Positions 32,051 to 42,320 of a stretch of DNA of 64,000 bases are shown in pieces (position 1 is the stretch's first letter; every line of letters begins with the position of its first letter). A program made the position numbers and the translations under genes. This stretch comes from Ornithodoros turicata (Eukaryota > Arthropoda > Arachnida > Ixodida > Argasidae): contig NC_088203.1 of NCBI RefSeq assembly GCF_037126465.1, positions 89,466,668 to 89,530,667 of the forward strand. Reading direction: 5' to 3'. The notes beneath the pieces are model-generated. The model was not told the DNA's origin and did not search any database. It saw only the letters and a program-made list of their open reading frames with translations.

Positions 32051-35000
32051 CAGAGCCGTATATAGGGAGAGTTTGGCCATTGGGAGGAGCCTCACCAACA
32101 CTGCGTCAAACGACGTCAGACACTAGTCAGTTGCCAGACGCGCCGTCTGCTCAAAACCGGATGTTCCGCCATTATGCGACTACTCCGAAGCGGCGCTTCG
32201 TAGCCGATTGCTGTAAACGTTCAAAAACGGTTTGTGAGCCGTTTTTCAGATCAAAAGTATCGGCTCTAAGGATAAAAGATGTGCTGATTAACTAAGTGAG
32301 ATAACATTCAAGTTCAGTAAAGCAGGAAACACGGTCCACGCGTGAAGCAGCGATTTGGAGTCGGCGAAACGTGCCGTAACGGTTCCCAGTGAAGCAGTGC
32401 CGTAAAAGAAGGATTTTCAATAGCGTGTGCCTCACAAATTGTATGAATCCGTGCCAAAACAATGGGTAAAGCACCGAAAGAACTCACCACGGACGGAATG
32501 CAACTTTGACCCAAAGTGGGATCGTTGTTGCGAGAGCGGCAGTGCCGTGACGACAGTTTACTGGCGGGTGTGATTAAGCGCTTTGCGCGTTTCCTATTTC
32601 GTTCCAGCGCCATAAGAGAAGTATAGTATAGGGAGGCCTCCCACATTATAGCCCCTCGGAGGCAAATCCTATCGAATATGATATCGCGTATGGGTTACAA
32701 CGGACCAGTGAGTTATGCACAGTTTTGCAAGTGCGGTGCCGCCCAAGCACTGAGCAGTAATGAATGCTACTGTAAATTATACAGGTAATTGTGCATACTG
32801 TAACTGCTCAAATAAGCAACTATTGTAATATGCAATAGATGAAAATTAGACTTTATCGCCTATAGTCTTTACGCCTTTGTTTGCAAGCTATACATACACA
32901 TGAATGCGAGAGAGGAACTCAGACGACACACCAAATACAAGCATTTTTATGTATCCCACTTAGTCTGGTCCGTCGGTTAAGGCCATTCCAGCATGGGTGA
33001 CTCTGACGTAGCACTCAGCTAATTACAGTATGGTGACTACAGCTGGCTTCTTTTATTCTTTTATACTCTATGCTGGCTTCTTTTATATTCAATGTGCTGG
33101 ACATGTTCGCTTGCAACCGCTGGCATCGAATCAAAATATTAGCCAGAATGGGCTCATGAACACACCGGTGTGATATGAGCAAAAATAAGGCACGTGACAT
33201 GCCAACTAGTTGCAATCCACCTGCTACAACAACACGCTGTCCCATGCTGTCCAACTGCTGTCCCATCTTGCACATTTGTCACGCACATCTAGGTATTTTT
33301 GATCTTTTCGAAATTTTTTAAACATTTCCAAATCTTTCATATTGAACGTGCTGGACATCTTATCTTGCAACTGCTAACACCGAATCAAAATGTGTGCCAG
33401 TATGGGCTCATGAATACAACGGTGTGACATGGGCAAAAATAAGGTGCACGACATGCCAACATGTTGCAATCCACCAGCCACAACAACACAAACTGCTGTT
33501 CCATTTGTCACGCACATCTAGGTATTTTTGATATTTTTGAAATTTTTTTAAACATTTCCACATATTTTATATTCAACATGCTGGACACGTTAGCTTGCAT
33601 TTGCACTTGATTTTGAGTGTGGCATATAACACTGTTCCTCCTTGTGATATCCCCAACTTGCCGTGATGTTTCTGTGAGTTTATGGACTAAGCCAGCAGTA
33701 GTTACGCTACTGTAATTAGCTGTCAACCCATTCTGAAAAGGCCACAGCTGACGGGCCAGACTAAGAGGGATACATAAAAATGCTTGTACTTGGTGTGCCG
33801 TCTTCGAGTTCCTCTCTCGCATTCATATGCATGTATGGCATGCAAAAAAAGGCGTAAAGACTGCAGACAGTAAAGTCTAGTTTTGAGCTATTGCACATTA
33901 GAGTAATTGCTTATTTCAGCAGTTACAGTGTGGTTCCTGTATAATTTACAGTAGCATTCATTGTTGCTCAGTGATACCGCAGTCGCAACCGCTTAACTCG
34001 CTTAACCCATAAATGGTATTGTTCGATAGGATTTGCCTCGGGAGGTATGGTGGTGCTATAGTGTAGGAGGCTTCCCTACTATACTTCTCTTACAGCGCTT
34101 AGGAGGCGCCGTAAGAGTGCTTCGTGAGTGCGCATTCCTGCAGTATGTTGTTCTTTGTAGCGTGTTATCACTCGAAACCACCTGTGTTTGAGATTACTCT
34201 CTTGTAATAAAAGTGTTTATTAAGCTACGTAGAGTTTCTTTCCCTGAGAGGTTACGGAAGCGTTCGCATGAGACGCCGTCCATCCGCCGTTGTAGAAACG
34301 CTGCATGCGGTGAGCTCCAAGCATTTTTTGTCAGCGATCGCTGAGAAAAGCGCGACGCTCTGCCGCTCGCAAAACGCCTCATGCGGTTGGCGCTTTATTG
34401 TAAAATAACGGATAAAGAAAATGCTAGTCATACATGAGTATGAAAGAAACAGGAAACACGCAAAGCGCTTAATCACACCCGCCAGTAAACTATCGTCTTG
34501 ACACTGCCGCTTTCGCAACAACGGTCCCACATTGGGTGAAGGTTGCATTCCGTCCGTGGTGTGCTCTCTCGGTACTCGATTCATTGTTTTGGCAGAGATT
34601 CATACAATTTGAGAGGCACACGCTGTTCAAAATCCTTCTTTTACGACGCTGCTTCACTCAGGAGCTGTGACGGCACTTTTTGCCGACTCCAAATCGCTGC
34701 TTCACGCGTGCACCGTGTTTCCTGCTTTACTGCACTTTAATGTGTTATCTCACTTATAGTTAATCAGCACATCTTTTATCCATAGAGCCGATACTTTCGG
34801 TCGGAAAAACGGCTCACAAATCATTTTTTGAACGTTTACAGCAATCGGCTACGAAGCGTCGATTCACAGTATAGTCGCATAATGGCGGAACATCCGCTTT
34901 GGAGCAGACCACACTCACATGGATTGGCTCAGCTTGGCTTTAGTTCGTTTTCGCGAACTACTCGGCCGGAAAGCGACGCGTTTGACTCGTCAACAAGCTC

Positions 35001-35058
35001 CTCCCTCGCGGCGGCAAAAGATCAAAGAATGGCCAAACTCTCCCTACATACGGCTCTG
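32051..35058. mobile_element. Large foldback element (about 3.0 kb) with arms near 1 kb
   Basis: The left end reads CAGAGCCGTATATAGGGAGA at 32051 and the right end is its near-complement ending at 35058. Matching continues inwards through GTGCTGATTAAC, CACGCGTGAAGCAGCGATTT, GTGTGATTAAGCGCTTTGCG, GGCAAATCCTATCGA and GAATGC...GAGAGGAACTC, to about 33050 and 33710. The right arm carries an extra block (about 34105-34445) not in the left arm. Flanking octamers ACCTTGAT and AGCCTGAT agree at six of eight positions, so a hAT-like 8-bp duplication is possible. The centre is a tandem repeat (33083-33600). No transposase frame is visible. Confidence 0.75.
33083..33600. repeat. Tandem repeat of about 230-255 bases, just over two units
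   Basis: The phrase T(C/G)AA(T/C)(A/G)TGCTGGACA recurs at about 33087, 33342 and 33571. Between occurrences GGGCTCATGAA, GACATGCCAAC, TTGCAATCCACC and TTTGTCACGCACATCTAGG are shared. It forms the loop region of the foldback element. Confidence 0.8.
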
Positions 35059-35109
35059 AGCCTGATTACATGGGACCATTTAAAGCGAACCCAACCAGGT
35101 TAGCGGTCC
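34119..35109 (+). repeat. Direct repeat copy A (right arm of the foldback element)
   Basis: About 990 bases, from GCTTCGTGAGTGCGCATT to TAGCGGTCC, repeated in the same orientation at 36790-37769 with only a few percent difference. Homology extends about 50 bases beyond the presumed transposon end, so this is a segmental duplication rather than a second insertion. Confidence 0.88.
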
Positions 35110-35358
35110 AGGGGGCTTAATCGCTTAGTCGTCGTTACGGTCGTTACAAGCTAACGAGTGGCGGGAAATTCGAAAAAGCGGGCGGGAAATTTAAAAAGGC
35201 GGGCACGTGATAAAACACGTGCTCGGCGCTCTTCGCGCGATACGTGAAGGCCGTTGTATACGTCACGCGCAATGTGTCACGTGCCCACCTTTTTGAATTT
35301 CCCGCCACTATTTAGCTTGTAACGACCGTAACGACGATGAAGCAATTAAGCCCCCTGG
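35108..35358. mobile_element. MITE of 251 bases with about 95-base inverted repeats
   Basis: CCAGGGGGCTTAAT at 35108 and ATTAAGCCCCCTGG ending at 35358. The arms share CGTCGTTACGGTCGTTACAA and GGCGGGAAATTC. A CACGTG-rich middle. No clear target-site duplication. It starts exactly where direct repeat copies A and B stop matching. Confidence 0.8.
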
Positions 35359-36789
35359 TGCGCTGATGTAAATGCCTCGGAGCGCTCCCAAATGCGGCCC
35401 AACTTGGTCCTCTTCGGAGGGGTGGATCGAGTCAGTTCGGTTCGCTTGGTGGGCTCATGTAAACGCCTCGGTGCGCACCGAGTTCCTCTACCTAGGCCCA
35501 GGGGGCGCCGCGTGAATTTCTCTGGGTACGTTCTCCTCGTCGGAGCTCCTCCTCTCTCACTTCTCTCCCATCAGCCATCAGCTCCCATCCAGTGCAAGGC
35601 AGTGTCGCCAGGTCTAATGAAATTACAGTATTTCTACTGGAGTTCGAGTCAGTCTATTGAAATACTGAAAAAAGAACAAAATGCGCTTAAATCTACTGAA
35701 TTGTTTGCCTCAAGCGTGGTTTTACACAGTAAAAATTCATAGCATAATTCCAATTCACGTTTGCTGACACTGTCTGGTTGCATCACTGCCCGCGTACGAC
35801 AGAGAAAATCATGTCCTTTTGACATAGTGAGGGATCTACGCGTTATGGCATCTGCCCAAGTAAAACAATTTATAGCAAAGACATTGCAGATGTATGCATA
35901 TTCCACAGGACACCCGTTAACATAGCAAACATGACAAGTTCTGACGAGCTTATGTTTCCGTCCTCAGGAAGTTTCGTTGTAAACCACCTCCCCTGTTTGA
36001 GAAAATTTATTAGACGACTCACCTCTGCTTGTCGCATTCGAGCACATGCGTGGAACGGATATTTTCTGAGGTCAACCTTATGTAAACAGCTTATGTAAAC
36101 AGCTTTCGACAGAACTGGACTGCTACACACGGAGAGACTGCTAGGAGACAAGAGCTGCTGTAACTTCACTGTGACTCAGTTGAAACTGAATAGTACGCAT
36201 ATATGCGCGAGAGTACGTGATCGAATGATGGTGTGGAAGCACGTATGTACTGTGTACACCATATAAAAAGTACATTTTACTTATTCTCTCGCCTATATAT
36301 CGTTATAGTTCGCGGTTACTGATCATATGGCCCACTAGTTAGCTCGCCATGGAGCGCTTCGCCCTTGTTTTTAGTGCATCTACCGCATTCTACTGAATTT
36401 CCTAATGCCGACCTCCTGAATTCCCGCCTAAGTGACCTGGCAACACTGGTGCAAGGTGCGATCGCTCCATGTAAACGCGAGCGAACCGACCCCACATCAC
36501 GGAGCGCTCCGACTTGGTTCGCTTGAGTGGTCCCGTCTAAACGGGGCCACAGATGGCGGCACGCAGAATCGCTCAGACTGACGTACGGCCACGGTGTTCT
36601 GGAGAAGAACAGAAGTGTGTTGCCGATGTTTCGAACGCAATTCTTGTGTGAGCGTCCAACATACAAAACACAAAGGGAAGTGTGCAACAACTTGATGAAT
36701 ATGCCAACCGGAATGCTGAGTTCGCTCCGTCTAAATACACGAAGCGGGGTACCTTGTGAATAGCGGGACCGGAAATCATAACAAATATG
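35359..36789. other. Possible inverted-repeat element, no gene established
   Basis: Stretches at about 35440-35640 and 36370-36560 look like inverted relatives: GTCGCCAGGTC at 35606 versus GACCTGGCAAC at 36435, and both sides have ATGTAAACGC with GGTTCGCTTG. CCCGTCTAAACGGGGCC near 36530 looks like a transposon end. The minus frame at 35870-36169 shows no known domain. Confidence 0.4.
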
Positions 36790-37769
36790 GCTTCGTGAGT
36801 GCGCATTGCTGCAGTATGTTGTTCTTTGTAGCGTGTTATCACTCGAAAGCACCCGTGTTTGAGATTACTCTCTTGTAATAAAAGTGTTTATTCAGCTACG
36901 TAGAGTTTCTTTCCCTGAGAGATTACGGAAACGTTCGCATGAGACGCCGTCCATCCGCCGTTGTAGAAACGCTGCATGCGGTGAGCCTCAAGCATTTTTT
37001 GTCAGCGATCGCTGAGAAAAGCGCGAAGCTCTGCCGCTCGCAAAACGCCTGGCGCTTTATTGTAAAATAACGGATAAAGAAAATGCTAGTCATACATGAG
37101 TATGAAAGAAATAGAAAACACGCAAAGCGCTTAATCACACCCGCCAGTAAACTATCGTCTTGACACTGCCGCTTTCGCAACAACGGTCCCACATTGAGTG
37201 AAGGTTGCATTCCGTCCGTGGTGTGCTCTCTCGGTACTCGATTCATTGTTTTGGCAGAGATTCATACAATTTGAGAGGCACATGCTGTTCAAAATCCTTT
37301 TTTTACGACGCTGCTTCACTCAGGACCTGTGACGGCACTTTTTGCCGACTCCAAATCGCTGCTTCACGCGTGCACCGTGTTTCCTGCTTTACTGCACTTT
37401 AATATGTTATCTCACTTAGTTAATCAGCACATCTTTTATCCATAGAGCCGATACTTTCGGTCGGAAAAACGGCTCACAAATCATTTTTTGAACGTTTAAA
37501 GCAATCGGCTACGAAGCGTCGATTCACAGTATAGTCGCATAATGGCGGAACATCCGCTTTGGAGCAGACCACACTCACATGGATTGGCTCAGCTTGGCTT
37601 TAGTTCGTTTTCGCGAACTACTTGGCCGGAAAGCGACGCGTTTGACTCGTCAACAATCTCCTCCCTCGCGGCGGCAAAAGATCAAAGAATGGCCAAACTC
37701 TCCCTACATACGGGTCTGACCCTGATTACATGGGACCACTTAAAGCGAACCCAACCGGGTTAGCGGTCC
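36790..37769 (+). repeat. Direct repeat copy B
   Basis: Second copy of 34119-35109, 2.67 kb downstream. It differs by substitutions and small deletions, including loss of 9-10 bases in CGCCTCATGCGGTTGGCGC near 37050. Confidence 0.88.
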
Positions 37770-37774
37770 CGGTG

Positions 37775-38153
37775 GAGTATTTCCAAAACACTACCCAGTG
37801 CAACAGATCGTGCTTTCTCCACTCTTAGCGGATAATAGGTGATGCTCTGGCAACCTACATTGCCGTGACGACCCCGAGACGCCACTGCCATCCGAGTGAT
37901 TTCAAACGTTTCAAATATCGTTGGAGGAAAGAATGCAGGGATCTTTCGTCAGTACCCTTCCACTTCTGCGGCCGAACTTTCTATAAGCTGTGTTAAATTT
38001 TAGATGTTGGCTGTGTGGTGCTTTCCACAATGATTTTGTTTAATCAGGATCTGTGATTCACGATGAAAAGAAGGATACTTCTTGGAATGGGGAGAGCGTG
38101 TTAGCCAGTTTTAATGGCTTGGTACTCTTAAGGTAGGATACAAGCCATCCATA
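37775..38153 (+). repeat. Dispersed repeat, copy 1
   Basis: Begins at CACTACCCAGTGCAACAGA and includes GATGCTCTGGCAACCTAC, TTTCAAATATCGTTGGAGGA, GAAAGAATGCAGGGATCTTT and CACGATGAAAAGAAGGATAC. Matched in the same orientation by 54673-55046, roughly nine bases in ten identical. Not recognised. Confidence 0.85.
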
Positions 38154-38156
38154 GGC

Positions 38157-38228
38157 GCAAAACGCCTCATGCGGTTGGCGCTTTATTATAAAATAACGGA
38201 TAAAGACAATGGTAGTCATACATGAGTA
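38157..38228 (+). repeat. Fragment of the foldback element's extra block
   Basis: CGCAAAACGCCTCATGCGG... to CATACATGAGTA matches about 34371-34443 almost base for base. It lies directly after the dispersed repeat. Confidence 0.8.
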
Positions 38229-38847
38229 GGATTGATATTTCCATAAAAAACAAGTCTTATGCGCAGTCATCATTGACTGTTCTCTCACTGTTCGCAGTTG
38301 GTGGAGCCATCATAGCTTGCAAAGACGTCCTGTTTCCTTGAGGAACTTGAGTAACGCTGCAGTCACGTCGCTGTGTTGGGTAGGGCGATTGCGACGACTT
38401 AAACAACGATTGTGACCTGACAGCTATGCTGCACATCTTAACAGATCCTGCTTGCCGAGTACATCAGTTGAAGGATTGACGTCCTGAATATACATCTCAC
38501 GCCTCATACGTCTCATCTGTATCAAGGCCGTAACCTACATCAGTGTTGATTGGAGCGGCGCTGCTGATGTCATCGGCTCAAGACCTTAAATAAAACCTCG
38601 TACCAGCGCCAAGGAAATTTGGCAGCAGCAGTCTGATATCATTACTTTACCGACAGCTATATACTGCATATTTTAACAGGTATGTGACGCTGTGATAAGA
38701 CTATTAATATATTTGAAAATATTTCTTGCTGCTGCTGCTGCCATAGCAGTTATTTACTTTTTGTCACTCTGCCACTGTCTTAGACACAATCTATCTACGC
38801 ATTGAGTCGCGTCGGTGAAAGAGATATCAAAAGTCCTTGAATAATTT
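38229..38847. other. No gene recognised
   Basis: A GCTGCTGCTGCTG run lies near 38728. Confidence 0.3.
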
Positions 38848-39440
38848 TAAAAAAAGAATTGGAACAAGATCTGAAAGGAATGAAGGAATCTGTTGTTCTC
38901 GATGTAAGGAAAAATGAAAGAGAAGTGAAACAATTCCTCGACTTCTTTAGCGCAAAATATGACGAGCTTAACATCAATGTCAGCAACCTAGGAGCAGAAT
39001 CCTCTTACCTAGATTGAGGTATCGGGAACTTCAGCGCGATCAAGAAGCTTTACAAATAACGTTTGAAGCAAGCAATCATAAAATCTCGAAACTGGAACAA
39101 TATTTCAGAAGCATGAACATGAAAATCAAAGGCATTCCTAAAACGGAAAAGGAGAATATAGTAGAACTAGTCATAAAAATGGTTGATATTGTGCAGGTTG
39201 AGATTAAACCGTGTGACATAGAAATATCCCACCGCATCCCCACTTATAAAGGTAATACGAACATTGCCGTGCAGTTTCAGAGCAGGGCAAAAAGAGACAT
39301 GTTCTTAATTAATTCGAAGAGTTCACGGATCACACGTGCAGACTTTCAACTTCCGCAAAATGATCCTATCTATGTGAACGGGCATCTCTGCCCAGGCCTC
39401 AAAACCCTCAGACTGTTAGATTAAATAAAGAATGCAGATG
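38848..39440 (+). pseudogene. LINE ORF1 fragment (CR1/Jockey-like)
   Basis: First piece: a frame from about 38848 to a stop near 39017 with a charged, coiled-coil-like sequence (EREVKQFLDFFSAKYDELN). Second piece: a frame from 39014 to 39424 continuing the coiled coil and then reading MNMKIKGIPKTEKENIVELV, DIEISHRIPTYKGNTNIAVQF, RAKRDMFLINSK and PIYVNGHLCPGLKTL. This order is characteristic of ORF1 proteins of arthropod CR1/Jockey-type LINEs, which bind element RNA. A frameshift separates the two pieces and the C-terminus is lost. It is probably the start of the same decayed LINE whose endonuclease and RT follow. Confidence 0.78.
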
Positions 39441-40354
39441 GTTATCCACATGGAGCAACAATTTCATCAGGGAATGAATGAATCCGACACGTATAAAAAT
39501 GCCTAGCTAAAGCTTTATCGATAGCTGGGCTTATTTCTCTTTTCTTTTTTTCTTTCTAATGACACAACTGCCACACAACTTGCTTGCACTCAGATTTGTG
39601 TACCTAAGAATGCTCAATCATTTTTATTTAAATGCTATAGATTAATTAAAAATAAATACGCCACTTTACATACCTTATTGAATGGACTACGTTACGAGTG
39701 TAATGCAATTATGTTATGTGAAACATGCAAACACAAACACGAAATATTTTCTTATATGCTGCGTACAAATCTTTCTATGTAATTACAAAGAACAAGCAGG
39801 GTGGAGGTAAACCACACTTATGAAACCCAGAAGGATATGAGTTAGTCTCTCAACTTACAACAGTAAGGGATGATATGAAGAAAAGAAAACAGGATCGATC
39901 CATTGTTAGATCCGACGGAAATGTGTTCGCATTAAAACTTCGAAACCCTTTGGGAACTCCCCTCCACAACGCTACACAAACCTTCAACGACCCTTCGCAA
40001 ACGCTACATAACCCTTCACACGACCCTACACAACGCTAACGCAAAACAGCATTCATATCCAAACGAGCCTTTAGGGCTTCCTCCGTTCAGCTTGGCGGCA
40101 CCATCTCGCAGCGTCAGCCTTCTCTCGCTGCCGCTCCTTCGCACAGCTTTCATAACCCATGGCGCCCCCACGCAGACACGTCCCAACCAACCAGCGCTGT
40201 TTAGCACAACCGACGCGCCGTCGCCACGTCGCACCCTCTCCTTCTATCCTTCCCTCTTCACCCACCGCGCATGCGCACCGCGTGGTGGCTACACAGACAG
40301 ACCATGCAGCGATTCTTTCATAGCGAGGACTTTAATGCTAACACATTAGTTGGC
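39441..40354. other. Sequence between LINE ORF1 and endonuclease; repeat-like insert
   Basis: AACGCTACACAA-type phrases repeat three times at 39965-40040. The block 40016-40310 is more C-rich than its surroundings and may be an insertion. No domain recognised. Confidence 0.4.
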
Positions 40355-40870
40355 ATAACAAATGCTGAATTCATGTTCTCGACCCTCCGCCTCCCACCCA
40401 ACGGCAAGATTGAAGCATTCTTCGTGTTCTTCCAGGTAGGTCTTATGTATACAATCGAAAGTGGAATACTGTTCTTGGCGGCGATTTCAATACTGATATG
40501 TCTGATGATTGTTTGTATTACCCTAGCGACTTCAACAACGTCTTGCTCACAAATGTTTTTGTTTAAAAAAAAACTGGAAGAAAACAGCGCATGGAAACGA
40601 GGACAAGGGGGCAGCATACAAGCGCTGTCCCTCTGTGCTGTCGTCTCCTTGCTCTGTTCTCTTCCAGTTATGTCGTTCCAATAGCTGAACTCAACACCTT
40701 TGTCAGGTTTCTTTAATGCCATCAACAGCCACACAAGAATTACCTCCACATCAGGAATGCCACATCAGGAATACCACACATTACGAATGTTCTTGAACAT
40801 GACGTGTCTTGTACGTTATTGTCAGATGTCAACGACCATCGTCCAGTCTGTCTGTTCATAGACATGTAAT
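40355..40870 (+). pseudogene. LINE endonuclease fragment
   Basis: Plus-strand peptides in shifting frames: EFMFSTLRLPPNGKI (about 40365), VLGGDFNTDMSDD with the GDFN motif of APE-type LINE endonucleases (about 40472), FFNAINSHTRIT (about 40708), and LLSDVNDHRPVCLF with the terminal (S/N)DHxP motif (about 40825). Such a domain nicks the target DNA to prime reverse transcription. The hairpin element at 40572-40690 interrupts it between the GDFN and NDH parts. Stops and frameshifts make it inactive. Confidence 0.75.
40572..40690 (-). mobile_element. Hairpin retroposon-like element, probable copy 4
   Basis: On the minus strand a head containing AGCTATTGG...CATAACT leads into a stem: AACTGGAAGA at 40572 pairs with TCTTCCAGTT ending at 40669, with an imperfect stem of about 45 bases per side centred near 40621. 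The core GACGACAGCACAGAG resembles ACGACAACAGAG in copy 1. It lies inside LINE endonuclease sequence, which supports insertion. I could not find an exact flanking duplication. Confidence 0.55.
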
Positions 40871-40959
40871 GTCGAAGAGACATTCAGAACATTGTCCATT
40901 AGGATATTAACGACCATACTCACATTTCGAGAGAACCTCCAGGAAGTCGACTAGTCTGG

Positions 40960-41460
40960 ACTGATATCTATGAATTGATTGACGTAAACAACGGTTACAA
41001 AGTATTTTTTGATAAACTGAAGACATCTTATGATGCGCCGTTTCTTTTAAAGCGCTCACTCCATTCACAGGATGTTGAATGCCATGCATTTCTGCTTGTG
41101 TAATATCAATGGTGAATAACCGGAACAAACTATATAGACGGTTCGTAAAATCGAGAAGTAAAGTTGCCTAACATACTACAAGACACTTGGGCACTGAAGG
41201 AAAAAAAATACACGATGCTGCCTGGTAATAGTGAGAAAACAATAAGGGAAGGAAGCACTCTTTGAAATAAAACAAAGTGTTATTCCAAAGAGTGCTTCAT
41301 TCCCTGGACTTATTGCGTTCATACTATAAGACCTACAGAAAACAAGTCAAATTATTACAACAAATTATTTCAAAATAAAGTGCCGCACAGCGCTTATGGA
41401 AATTGTTCAACGAATGTATTGAGCCACAAGTCTATATTTGCAAAGAAATCTTGATCTACG
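40960..41460 (+). pseudogene. LINE linker between endonuclease and RT
   Basis: Readable peptides: ELIDVNNGYKVFFDKLKTSYD (about 40972, one frame) and NKLYRRFVKSRSK (about 41125). After the hairpin element at 41185-41319 come YKTYRKQVK and LWKLFNECIEPQ. This is the usual spacer of Jockey/CR1 LINEs before the RT fingers. It stops where another LINE has inserted at about 41461. Confidence 0.6.
41185..41319 (+). mobile_element. Hairpin retroposon-like element, copy 3
   Basis: Flanked by a 13-bp direct repeat with one mismatch, CATACTACAAGAC (41172-41184) and CATACTATAAGAC (41320-41332). The head includes GCTGCCTGGTAATAGTGAG. The stem arm (ACAATAAGGGAAGGAAGCAC, from about 41247) pairs with the sequence ending at 41319 (GAGTGCTTCATTCCCTGGAC...TTATTGCGTT), and the stem again ends at the duplication. 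It interrupts LINE linker sequence that can be read on both sides. Confidence 0.72.
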
Positions 41461-42320
41461 ATGGCCCTACCCTTCAGAGCAGTCTCATGGCTGACTGATT
41501 TCCTCCATGGACGCGTACTGTTCCTTCGCACAAGCCAGGCTGATACAGACCTCGTCACGTTGACCCGTGGTGTGCCCCAGGGGAGCATTCTGAGCTCCAT
41601 CTTATTTAACGTTGTTATGGATGGCCTTCGGGGCTGCATCGGCAGGAAAGTAGACTATTTCCATCTACGCTGATGGTATTTGTCTCTGCACCAACGCCAA
41701 ATCCCGTCTGCCCTCCAGCGATGCCTCCAACTCGCTCTTGACGCTGTCCAGCAGCACATCTCGACAGAAAGGACGGTACTACACACACCTACGAGGCGGA
41801 ACATGCGGTCCTTCCAGCTTTCGGTTGCTGATATATCATTGAAGTACGTGTCTCCCCATAGGTTCCTCGGTTTTACTGTTGATGCTGGCTCTTTTGGCGG
41901 AAGCATATTGCAAGCTTGGAGGGCAAGATCCACCATTGGATTGCGGTGATCCGTCGCTTGGCAGGCATGAGATAGGGCAGCGACAAGAGCTCCCTGTTGG
42001 CCGTCCAGGGCTTTGGTGCGAGGGTCACTCGCGTATAGTTTGCGAGTGCTTAGTAGCCTCCCACCATCTTCATATCATAAGTTGCAGTGCCTCATGGCGC
42101 GAAGCTTCCGTGTGTGCCTCGGAGTCCCGCGAACACAAGAAAACCCGAGCAGTTCTTACTGAAACAAAGGAGACCCCCGCTGGACGCTCTCCGCTGCGGT
42201 GAGACCTGCCGATTTTTCCTATGTCTTTTATCCCATCATCGGCGGCACCCGCTCGTATCGAAGATTATGAGACGGAAGCACTGTGGGGTCCGCTCGGTGA
42301 TTGCTCAGCTGAAGCCTAGC
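41461..42320 (+). pseudogene. Second LINE: RT fragment nested in the first
   Basis: A frame at 41461-41673 reads VSWLTDFLHGRVLFL and LTRGVPQGSILSSILFNVVMD, a classic RT motif (GVPQGSxLSP-like). The next motif, normally YADD, reads YADGICLCTNA in another frame (about 41668). Then LALDAVQQHIS, SPHRFLGFTVDA (41680-41949), AVIRRLAGM (about 41944), and further pieces to about 42320. Type: R1/I-like rather than the CR1/Jockey type around it. The Asp-to-Gly change and three or more frameshifts make it dead. It lies between the linker (to 41460) and RT (from 42321) of the other LINE, so it inserted there. Confidence 0.75.

Noticed and set aside
33083..33600. CRISPR-like direct repeats
   Set aside because: Units of over 200 bases without spacer-repeat alternation, in a eukaryotic transposon context.
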